DNA of 64,000 nt from positions 19,577,733-19,641,732 of the forward strand of contig NC_044574.1 in assembly GCF_901933205.1 (NCBI RefSeq). Direction: 5' to 3'. Positions within the stretch are counted from its first letter, which is position 1. Every line of letters begins with the position of its first letter. This stretch comes from Camarhynchus parvulus (Eukaryota > Chordata > Aves > Passeriformes > Thraupidae). The position numbers and the translations under genes were made by a program. The notes beneath the pieces are model-generated. The model ran no database searches and had not been told where the DNA came from. It saw only the letters and a list, made by a program, of their open reading frames with translations. Shown one piece after another: positions 50,201-60,835 of this stretch.

Positions 50201-51601
50201 TATAAAAATGTGCTGGTGTGATACAGAATTTAGACACCTCCATGTGGGAATTAAATACCAGGTGCTCAAGATGCTTGTGAAACTCCACTAAGTTACTGTC
50301 TATAACCTTAGATGCTTAAATTCTTTTTTTTACATCAGGTTCTATAAACTTCTCTTCTTAGAATCACAGTAATAGTTTCAGGTCACATAGGTATCAATAT
50401 TTTGCCCTAAATCTCAAGAGATTTAGAACTGAGTCTCATCTAGTATTTTTTAAAGTTTGGAACTTTTCAAAATAGAGACTCAGAAGCTTTCAGTATTTCC
50501 TCAGTTGGCCATAATACAAATTTGACCTGAGCATGGAAGATGAAATCACTCTTAAGTGTCTAGAATATTTTTCACCTTGCTACTTTCTTAGTATAGAGAT
50601 TTTCTCTGCTCGTTGGAAGTCTCATCTGAACTACCCTAAGGCTCAGGCACATTGGATTTTCCTATATGTTTCTACATCAAATTCTTATGCTATGGCTCTG
50701 AACTTGTAGATTACTTTTGACTCTGATGTATTATTATGATGCTTTAGCCAACAAGCTTATTCCAGCAAAGAGGAAACCAGCATTAAATTGCTTTGAGGAT
50801 GGATGTCACTTCACCAACCAGTAATGCAAATGAGATATTTTTAAGATAAAAATATTTTTTTTTAATATAAAGTCTGAAAGGTCACTGATATTTATATTTT
50901 AAGTGCACACTCAGAGCAATAGTAAAGTGTTTGGAGTTCACAGAATTCTATGAATGGTTTTACTGTTCCTGCAGTGCATGACAAAAATGTTGACAGGGAA
51001 GCCTCAGGCCACCTGCCAGGCATAGCAGCATTCACTGTGTGCCATACTAAAGGCTGAATGGCAAGGTTGACACTGAGCTGCTCGATAAAATAGATCTTTC
51101 ACATCCTGCAAGAAATGAAACCCTAGCATTTCAGGACAAGCATCTATAACCACCCAAGAGAACACTGCAATATTTATATTTTTTAAATGGAGTTTCAGCC
51201 TTCTAGCTCCCGCAACCCTCAGCTGGGAATAAAAAGAGTAAGAAGAACTGAGGAGTAAAATCCAAGAATTCAAGCAGCATTGGGATAGTTGGGTTTTTTT
51301 ACTCCACATTTATGGTCATGTTACATACCATAGATACGACATTTTGACATTACCTATACTCTGCATTTGAATGAAGGAGCAGCTGCTTAGTGGACAACAA
51401 GATTTCTATTATGAGGAACTGTTGCTTCATGGCAGAAAAATATATTCAAATACACTCTTATTTCAATTTAAATTGTACAAAAACAATGAAACTCACAATA
51501 CTGATCCTCTACTTCTATCTCTCAGCCTTATCTCCACGGCATTATTCTTTGCCCTTGCAAAGAGAGTCTGTTTTCATGAAGCCTGGAGACTGCTTTAAGA
51601 A

Positions 51602-51641
51602 TTGACCTTCCAATTGAAGAGTTGACCTTCCTATTGAAGTC
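51602..51641. repeat. 20-bp tandem dimer
   Basis: TTGACCTTCCAATTGAAGAG followed at once by TTGACCTTCCTATTGAAGTC, 17 of 20 bases identical. Confidence 0.9.
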
Positions 51642-53136
51642 AATAGTGAGTAACTAAGAATCTAGCCAGAATTTCACTAAGTGATATTTGTAGATCTATG
51701 AAGTAATGCTGATGTAATCACTGATGTAATGTCAGACACTGAATGAAATGATTAATATTTCCTTTGAAAACTGTGACTACTACTACTACTTCAAAGCCAT
51801 TCAAAAAGGAAATGGTACATGAGAAACAATTGCTTATTAACCTTAATACATGTAGAAGATCATACAGCAATGATGTGATTCTACGGGGAGAAGCCAATTG
51901 CAGGAAAGAGACTGAATCTTCAAATCTTCTTTTTCCAGGTAAGGTTTTTAGCTAAATACTTAATTGATTTCTTCTGTCATCTTGCAGTCTAACCGATTGA
52001 CAGAAAATATGGATCTTTTTGCTATTTTGTATCTTCATTTTCTATTTAATCCAATCAATTTCTGGTGTGTCTGCACATCAAATCTGAAATAAAATTTGTA
52101 GCTGGGCACACGGTGGTGTCTGACAGACAATTATGAAGCGAAGCTGTCATGAAGGATAGACAATTTATATACACACAGGGTCCACCGTTGTTGAAACAGG
52201 AAATTTTAACATTAGTTGTCAACAGTATCATTACCTTCAGGAGACAGCCTCAAGATCAAGCATGTAAATCCTCATGAAAGCAAAACATTTTCAGTAGATA
52301 AAAGACACAAAATTATGAAAAATGTTCCATTTCTTTTAATGTATTCTAAATCAAACAGTCTATAGTATGATATGTTTTAGGTTAATTAGTTTAATCCATA
52401 TTTAATTAAGCTGATGTTTCCATGCCAACAAATGGTTTTTAAATTGTGGAAATCTTGGTGATGTAGAATGAGAGTAAAAAATTAATTGCCTAAAACATTT
52501 TGTTGTAATTCTTTTAACTACAATGTGAAGTGCCTCCACATTTGTAGCTCTAGTTCAGCTAATAGCCACAGTTCCAGTTCTGTGAGGGAATAATTTAGTT
52601 CAACTGCACTCACACATCAAGAATGATTGTACCACAGTAACAAGTTTTCTATAATTCCACTTTAAATAAGCATATGATGTAAATGACATATTCACTAAAA
52701 ACAGGTGTTGCGTATACATCTATAACACCTCAGATAAATTTTTGCTACTCAGATATATTACCCTGGGATTATTAAATAAATTTGCCTCGAATGTTGCATC
52801 AACAACATGTTGCAGCAGAATGCCACAACTGCTGCATATCTGTAGTGAGATGGAGACGGTAATCTTGGAGGAAAATAAAGGAATCCTAATTAAATTATAG
52901 GGGTTTCTTACCTTCAGTATAATTGAGTTCTAAAGCATGGTATGTGAACTGTACAAACAGTATCTAACTAACATGTTCAATGTGGATTAGACTTAGGAGT
53001 CTAAAAGCAGCTTGTCAGTTCAAATAGAGGATCCCTATGAAGAGGGGAAAATACTTCCAAGCCAGTAGAGACTGCAGTACCGCTCTTTGACAAAGCAACT
53101 CTCCATCCTGATGAAAAGCAAGGTGTGTTCCCTTCG

Positions 53137-53169
53137 CCTTCCCTTCCCTCTTTTCCTTTTCTTCCCTTT
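53137..53169. repeat. 33-base homopyrimidine tract
   Basis: Uninterrupted C/T run made of CCTT, CCCTT and CTTTT words, continued by TTTTCCCTTTTT after a single G. Possibly the C/T-rich end of an old retroelement, but I cannot identify one here. Confidence 0.9.
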
Positions 53170-53368
53170 GTTTTCCCTTTTTATAATATTTGTATTCTGT
53201 ATTTATATTTGTTATTGTTCTTGCTAAAAATTAATTCTGATGTTTTTTATCTGGTCCCTAAGTAACAGTAAAAACCATGTTATGATAGTTTCTTGTGGAA
53301 ACTATCCATGAAAACAGAAGTTTCAGATAATGCCATTGACATTAAGCAGTTATTAAAGGAAATACAAG

Positions 53369-53810
53369 AAATCATAGAATCTCAGAATGGTTTGAACTGA
53401 AAGGGACTTTAGAAGTCATCTCGTTCCAACCTCCATGCCACAGGCAGGAATACTGTCCACTACATCATGTTGCTCAAAATACCATACAACCTGACCTTGG
53501 ATACTTTTAGTATTTCCTTTTAGGGATGGGGCATCAAAAACTTTTCTGAGCAATATTTTTCAGGGTCTCACCACCCTCAGTGAAGAATTTCATCCAAATG
53601 TCTCATCTAAATCTACCCTCTTTCAGTTTTAAGCTATTACCCCCTTGGCCTATCACTACATGCCCTTGTAAAAAGTCCCTCTGCATCTTTCTTGTAGTAG
53701 CCCTTGACAGAGCTGCAGCCAGAGGATCCATTCTGCCAAGCCTGTCTCACATCCCTAGATTCTTTCATCCCCATACTTTCCTCTCTCTGATCCCTTAAGT
53801 CTTGAAGTGC
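53369..53810 (-). mobile_element. CR1 LINE, 5'-truncated
   Basis: Left edge AATCATAGAATCTCAGAATGG is the CR1 tail on the minus strand. It is followed by GAAAGGGACTTTAGAAGTCATC, TTCCAACCTCCATGCCACAGGCAGG, CTGACCTTGGATACTTTTAG, AGGGATGGGGCATC, and TCTCACCACCCTCAGTGAAGAATTTC. Next come the diverged CCCCTTGGCCTATCACTACATGCC and AAAAGTCCCTCTGCATC. These give the CR1 3' region in its normal order. The family looks different from the copy at 36033 (a CACAGGCAGG...CCACTA-type 3' end). The frame at 53580-53798 is antisense to it. The right edge is uncertain. Confidence 0.92.
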
Positions 53811-54960
53811 ATCCCAGGATGGCAGAGCTCAGAAGCACAGGGAAGACACCATGAGTAGGCTAAATCCTCTTCAAGGATTTGAGAAAAATGGCTAAAAATT
53901 CTCTAAATTTGATGATTGTACAGAATGCAGTCTTTTTACTTCTTGTATCACTGGTCTTGTATCGCTGACATGATACATAAAAAGACTGGCACAACCACCA
54001 CCAGAATTAAAAAGAGAGTGTAGTCTCATTTTACAGAAAGAAAAGGTTGCACATCTAACCTGAGAAGGGGATCTTAAGATGCAATACTAATCTGAAAATA
54101 ACCTCTTCTTATAGCTCAGAATTAAATTTATAGAACCTGAAATGTGTAGGGGTTTGGGTCCACTCTGATTTCTCATTTTCTGTTGACCAGTTCAAGATGG
54201 AATCTGTAAATCCCTAATGTGCTGCTTAAAACTTGCATGTAATATATTTATTATTTACCCTTCAGCATGAAGCATATTCTTTACAATTTCTAACACTACC
54301 ATGTCAACACTTTTGTAGATCTACTTCTTGATTCTAAAATTTCTTAATACCAATACAGTCAATGCATCTAAATCTCGCCTTTCGAGTACAGACTAAGCAC
54401 AACTGAAAGTAAAAGCTTTTATATTTTTAAAATTAATTTGTTAAATCCTTTTAAATTATATATCACATTAAATCTCTAAGTTAAAGACACTCATGACAGT
54501 TTTCTCTTTCATTATTTTTTCTTTTTTGGTCAAATTTATATGAGCTCTTCTCTTGATGACGATGTAATGTTCTGTTCTGGTTGCTTCAATTAAGATCATT
54601 ACCATGTTTGAGGTCTAACTTCTCTAACAAATCTTATTAAAACGAGTAGGACAGGGAGCGTGCCTCTTTTGCCACAATTTAAAAGATACAGCCATAATTA
54701 TGCAAGATTACTAGAACTCAGTTGTTTCAGAACACAAAATTTCTGTTTAGGCTTTGTGTGTCATAAACTGTCTCCATCTTTCACTAGGTTCTTGCCATCA
54801 AACTACATCCTTCCAAGAGGATATAAAAAAATAGTGTCTTGAAAATCAAGTTAAAGAACTAAGGAATTTTAAATACTGACCCTTACTATGAAATAAACTT
54901 TAGCTGCAAAATGATGAAAAGCACTGAGAATGTTCTGATGGAGAACAAATAATCCATATT

Positions 54961-54974
54961 GTTGTCATGGCAAC
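54961..54974. promoter_or_regulatory. RFX X-box-like site
   Basis: GTTGTCATGGCAAC differs at one base from the palindromic RFX-factor consensus GTTGCCATGGCAAC. TAAT-core words (TAATTAG, TTAATTAATGA) that can bind homeodomain proteins follow about 70 bases downstream. The combination looks like a possible distal enhancer, but only the motifs are seen. Confidence 0.4.
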
Positions 54975-57900
54975 CAGAATGCCTGCAAACTCATTTTTAT
55001 ACTAAAAATTGAAAACATTACTGTCAGGTAATAAAACTAATTAGTTTTAATTAATGATATCTATTGAAAAGTTTTACATTTCCAAGCATAACTACTAACT
55101 ATTAGGGATATACAAATTTAGAATCAGGAGAAATAATAAATATTATTTATTTGTATTTATGAAAATAATTGAACTTTTAAGCAACTATTTTTTCATTAGG
55201 AAAAAGAAAAAAGTACCATTAGTAATTAGTACCATTATTTCTAGTTTAGAAAAAAAACACACCTTAAAAGCAGAAGCCCAGAATGTGTAGTAGTACTGTA
55301 GAAAGCTGATATTAAAATAAGAATTTTTGTGTTTTGTTGTGTGTGAAATATAGCAAAATTTATTAGAACTAGTAGAAAAAACATGGCTTGTTGAGCACAT
55401 GAGATTAGGTGAAAAATCTGTAGAGATGGCTAGCACATTAGATGATTGCTAAAGTAATACTAGCAGTTCTAAATAATAATCATTTCCAGCTGAGCTATAT
55501 AACAGAGAAATGCTAGGTGAAGATGTTTCAGTGAGAATTTTACAGGAAAACAATTTTTGTAAGATTTTGTGATTAGAAACTGAGAATATCTTTCTTGCAG
55601 GAAAAGCGGTTTGCAGTCAGACATCTTCTCTCCATTTACATTACGAAAACTGATAATGGCAAAATTGGGTAGCCTGAACTAAACCATTTTTGAACAATTT
55701 TATGTTCTCTACTAAATAATGTACATGGGATCTTTCTACAGCTTATTCACAAACATAGCCCATGATAACCTAGTTTGAAGGTGGGTACTGCAAAGTACTC
55801 ACACCTGAAGCCTTTCTGAGATACTGATGCTTGAGAAAATGATAATGTGAACTGCTAAAGTGGAGATTTTTCAGAGAGTTCCAGCCCTGCAGGGATTAAT
55901 TACTCAAAACAAGGGTCAACAATTCCCTTTTGATTATTTGGTGATACTACTAAATATTGTATTTGCAAGATAGCAAATTCCACGTTGCCAGTGCTTGCAC
56001 TTTGTAAGCACATGGGTACAAGAATATCTGTACATATTTGAACAAACCCATAAATTTTTTGAGGGTGAAATAAAGTATATTCTAAAGGCTCAGTGGTCCT
56101 AAGTCATGTACTATCTTCTTTTACCTTCTCTAAAAAGAGACATGAAAAAAAAAATTAAAATTCTGTTTTTGCTGCAGGAATGATGTTATGGGCTTAGAGG
56201 CTCTAGGGTTTCATTCTCCAAGAGATTTTCAGTTACTCTGAATACAAAAAGCAATACATGCTTACCTGTTGAAATCTAGACAACAGTGCAGTAGTCTGCC
56301 TTGACTTTTTGCCCATCTAAACCTACCAGACATATTTGTTTTATAAGATAATGAATTTTCACTAAAAATGAAGACATTCAGACTGTACTGATATAAAGTT
56401 AGGGGGATTTGGTTCACTGACTTCAAATCATGGCATCACTGACACATGTAGAAATATCTCCCCTGTTTCCATGCAGGAACAGTTAAGGGACTAAGGTACC
56501 AGATGGAATAAGTGCCAATACTTGCTCTCAGGTGGTTTGGTGTTGTAATTGAGGCAATAAGCAATTAACTCTCATTATTCTCATGAAGATAAGCAAGCAT
56601 GACCTTGATCTGATATGGCTCAGGAATTAGTGGGGTGTTTCTGAATGTACAATCTTTGAGAAGTGGCTTTTCATAGTAAATCTACTCCTTAACATGGGAA
56701 TTTTATTAGAAGTATATGTTGGTTGGTAATGAGACCCATGAGCTTGTGAGAAATAATGGCCATTTCAGGTGTCTTCTGAGTGCAATGAATGATCAGCTAG
56801 GGTTTTAATTAGACTCAGATTTGCAAAAACTATTTCTGTATAGATGTTAGCTTTAGGTGTTTTGAAAATGGAACTGGAGAGGGAAGATTAATGTTAGGAC
56901 TTCATTAAGTGGCAGTAAGATTGCTAATTCAACCTGCTATTTCTGCTTAGGAATGTAAGATTAGGATTTATTTCTATCTGAAAAAATCAGAATTTTAAAA
57001 ATAGCATAAAATCCATTACAATGATGGAGAAAAATGGTAATAGTCTAGAACGATGTTTTAATTAATATTGGGCTAACCCTGGGCGACTGGAAATGTCAAC
57101 TGGAATTGGCCATGCCAAGCCACAATGTGTGCAGTCAAGTGAGCAAAAAGATGATGATTTGAGGAAAGCAGAAAAAAGAAACTGTAAAGCACCTAATATT
57201 AATGCACATGAAACTTAAAAGGGACAGAAACCACAGTTATGCTGGACTGAGACAGCTGCAGATGCTGGCACTAAATATTAGCTTCTGCCAGTGCCAGTCT
57301 AGTTTAATCCAGGGTTTACTGAAAAATATGATTGTGAAAATAATGCATATTTTTCAATGTGTAATTTTAACTGTCTCATCGTGGCTCCTCTTGTTTGTTT
57401 TTCTATGCATACAATGAAAATATATACTGACTTTTTTCCCTACTTTCCCTTTTGCGGAGAAGATTGGCATCTGAAATTCAACTGCAGTTGCAGTTCATTT
57501 TCTGCAAGTAATATTATCACGTGTCCCATTGTTAAGCAGAAAATATGCTATTTCAACTTCTCTACAGGTTTAAGAGATTTCATTTATGCTGTAACATTAC
57601 TGTTTTCACCAGCTTCAGAGGACAATACAAGAAAAGCAGTGCTGAAAGTCAAAATGTTATAAATAAAGCATTTATCAGCTTTATCTTTCGAATACCATTT
57701 ATTTTCTGAAAATGGAATGTGCACCAAATAAATAATATTTCATAGGATTGATAGTTGGTAGACTGTTTTCCTTAAATATTAAGCTTTTCTCAAATACTAG
57801 GCTCGTTGCTCTCTCTAAGATTGACAAAGTTCTCTTGTGTATTAAATAGCTTTGAAGATGTTTTTGTTTTGGTCAGAAATGTTATTCTGACTTCAAGAGT

Positions 57901-58291
57901 GCATCAGCTGATAAGGAAGAATTAACCAAAACCAAAACCCAAAGCCAGTGGTAAGAAAATGTAAGTTATTGTTTTCAGGCATTGCTTAGAGCATTCACTG
58001 CAATGTAATTATAAATCTCTTGGAATAATACTGGAGAGACTACTAAGCAAAAGTTTCATAGGTGGGTATAGAAAAGCAACATAGTGCTGTGTAATTTGTT
58101 CTGAACATTTTCTTTTTTACCCTGCTGTGGACTACTCCTGTGTAGCCCTTCAATCAGCATTAAAACGAATAGTCAGAATGTCTCAGCCCAAATTAATATA
58201 GAGATGAAAGTTTTCCACTAAAATAGAGACAGACAGACATGTCAAATCTGTTGGACTTTATGAGTCACCCAAAGATTTGTTTTCAGAATGA

Positions 58292-58366
58292 ACAGTAGAA
58301 TAGGCAACATAGATAACAAATCAACTTGTTAAGTTGATTTGTTATCTATGTTGCCTATTCTATTGT
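58292..58366. repeat. Large near-perfect hairpin (36-bp arms, 3-base loop)
   Basis: The left arm (58292-58327) and right arm (58331-58366) are reverse complements. They have 32 consecutive perfect pairs (58296-58327 with 58331-58362), then one G:T position (58295/58363), then three more pairs. The loop is GTT (58328-58330). As RNA this would be a fully paired 36-bp stem, the wobble included. The arms are not part of a repeat I recognise and contain no obvious low complexity. Confidence 0.97.
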
Positions 58367-58826
58367 AAATGATGTCAGGATCTGAAAATCTTCCTGTGAA
58401 ATACTGAGCCAGGTCACTAATACCATTCACCTCTTCCTTATTTTTTAACTTAGCTTCTGAAGCCATTATACATAGTGGTTTTTTTTGGTTTTTGGGGTGT
58501 GTTCATTACTAGTAGTTGTCTAATAAGTATGCCAGAGTGGGGCAGGTCAGATGCAAGCTCCTTGTCCCTGGAATAAAAAATAGGGACTTTGGTACTTGTA
58601 TTTACTTTCCAGTCTTTCTTCTACTGTGTTTTCCAGAGTATTGTTCCAGGAGTGCTTAGTAAATTTTCTGATGTATTTTGATGTGTGAACTAGACAATTT
58701 ACTGGCACCTACAGCTTTTCATCCTGAGTTCATCTGTAGTGTTCAGTTATGTGAAGAAAAACCCTCTTGCATTCTTTTTGCATTTGTGCCTAGCAAATAT
58801 TTTGTGCACATATTTAATTTACTGGA

Positions 58827-58852
58827 GTTGATCACAACAGTTTGTGATCAAC
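58827..58852. repeat. Perfect 11-bp inverted repeat
   Basis: GTTGATCACAA and TTGTGATCAAC with a 4-base loop (CAGT), about 460 bases beyond the larger hairpin. Confidence 0.9.
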
Positions 58853-60421
58853 AGTTGCTGTTGAATAGAGTACCTGGTTACTAAGTAGCTTTTTAGCATT
58901 AAATGTATTAAATTTAATTTTAATTAAATATATTTAGTATTATATGTTCATTCACTGATACTTAATTCACTGATACTGATTCACAATACTGAACATTGTT
59001 TTTAAAACTTTCATATAGAACAAGTAGTGCAAAATAATGACCAATTTTCTGCCCCATCTCACTCTTGTCCTACCGAGGTCTGATATGGATTCCTTGTCTC
59101 TCTCATATGGACACTGCCAAACATGCATTAGTACTGCATTTCATGTGCCCTTCTGTGGTGCAAATACACTTTTCCACTCCACAGCCTAGGGGTATGGACA
59201 TGTACTTTCATTGCTCCCCCTAAAAGTCGTTGGACAAACACACAGTGATTCTTGCTGGATCAAAAAATGTGGGTGCAGAAGCAAGTAGGAGAATATGCGT
59301 GGAGCTGGACCCATCTCATGTGTAAACTAAGAAATTATGTGAGCAGAACCAAGCACTCTGTACTCTAGGAAAATTACTAATTTTTCTCTACCACAAGGCA
59401 AGAAAAATTTTAAAAAATGTTAGATTTTCAAACTGGCCTCTGGAATGAGCTTGCAATCCAATGACAGAATAAAGTCAACTATCATGCAGTTCCAAGTGAC
59501 TGAAATGACAACTGTCTTGTGAAATTTCTGAGAACCTAGACTTCTCAGTATTGTAGGCTTCAAGATCCAATCTAATTGCCTCTTTTTCCTATATGATTTT
59601 AATGGTGTTTTTTTGTGTGCTTTAGGGCCTTATATATGCACAATGTGAAACAGCTTTTAGACCAGCAGCATGTTCTCATTTGTTACCTACACTCTCTACT
59701 TTCAAGTACTTCTAAAATAGTTTTAATTTTTTTCTCATTTTCATTCAAATTGCTTTTCCATGCTGCATTAAATGGCCAGTTTGTATATTACAAAACATAT
59801 TAGTTTGAATTGTAGATATTGTATGAACATATTCAAATGATGGCTTCTTAATGTTATGGTGATATTTTACACCAAGTAAAGTGTGTTTAAATTCATTAGA
59901 TTTAGAGAAAGTGTAAATCAGGTAACAATAGATAATCGCTTTATTCCTGTAGTAGTTATTGCTTCAGGCAGATGGGATTATTTAATAAGTCTCTGATGAA
60001 ATGCAGTGACATAGGATCTTAGTGGTATACCTGCCAGAACATTTAAGAAAACTGAAGGTGTAAAACTTGAAAGAAATACTGTTCCAGCATGCTCATTACA
60101 AAGGTACATTTTCTGTGGTTTTCATACTTTATATTATTTCCTTAATTAAAGAAAAATAAAAACTAAATAAAAGTCTGGTCAGAATACTGAGAAGTTATTA
60201 TTCAAGATTATTTACAAATCAGCTCAGGACAGCTGTCAAGCACTTTTTAAATCATCTGAGTGTGGGAGTCAGCTGCCTAAACACAGGTAACTACTGCAAC
60301 CTCAGAGGTTTCAGATCCATTAGTCCTTCACCTGTTACCTTACTAAGGTATGGTTATCCTGTAGGTCTTGTGTCATACCTACTGACCTCATTTCAGATAT
60401 CCTAGAACATTTATTGTCGTC

Positions 60422-60427
60422 TACATT
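60422..60427. repeat. Left target-site duplication of ERVK LTR
   Basis: TACATT, repeated exactly at 60830-60835. Confidence 0.9.
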
Positions 60428-60829
60428 TGTCGCTGTCATATTTTCTGAAAAATCCTCTTTGCCCAGGATTTCTCTCCTGGGAAGCTGAGAAGCCTCAGAG
60501 AAAAAGGAAAATAATATTATCTCATTTGCTTCTCCTATGTTTTGCAGCCTTGGAATGTGGTTGGAGATTGTTTATCCAACATGGGAATTGTTTTTACTTA
60601 ATGACCAATCACAGCCAGCTGTGTTGGGACTCTGGAGAGAGTCACGGGTTTTTCATTAGTATCTTATTAAGCCTTCTGTAAGTATCCATTCTCTATTCTT
60701 TAGTATAGTTTTAGTATAGTATTCTTTAATATAATGTAATACCATAAAATAATAAATTAGCCTTCTAAGAACATGGAGTCAGATTCATAATTTCCTTCCT
60801 GCCATGGGGGACCCCAAGAAAATACCACA
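60428..60829 (+). mobile_element. Solo LTR, ERVK-like, plus strand
   Basis: A 402-bp element starting TGTCGCTGTCATATTTTC and ending AAATACCACA, with perfect TACATT duplications on both sides. It is the same family as 24494-24878. Shared blocks are the CTGAGAAGCCTCAG-type segment after GGGAAG, the ACCAATCACAGCCAGCTG segment, TAGTATAGTTTTAGTATAG, AATAAA at 60751-60756 and GAACATGGAGTCAGATTC. The stem that is perfect in the other copy is decayed here (GGGACTCTGGAGAGAGTCACGG). The frame at 60427-60681 is inside it and is not a gene. No internal retroviral sequence remains. Confidence 0.95.
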
Positions 60830-60835
60830 TACATT
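60830..60835. repeat. Right target-site duplication of ERVK LTR
   Basis: TACATT, identical to 60422-60427. Confidence 0.9.

Larger units (their letters stand above)
46960..53136. other. AT-rich non-coding block
   Basis: About 6 kb without a supported gene. It contains a cluster of AGCATTTT words at 47211-47276, poly-A runs near 47191 and 48181, and a 20-bp dimer at 51602. The frame at 51764-51955 ends next to a good donor-like CCAGGTAAGG, but has no recognisable domain or acceptor. Confidence 0.5.
53811..60421. other. AT-rich non-coding block with hairpins and motif sites
   Basis: About 6.6 kb without a supported gene. It contains an X-box-like site at 54961, the large hairpin at 58292, a smaller hairpin at 58827 and a short ATTCACTGATACT repeat near 58952-58985. 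The frames at 57202-57417 and 57357-57662 overlap each other, have no motif, and are taken as chance. Confidence 0.5.
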
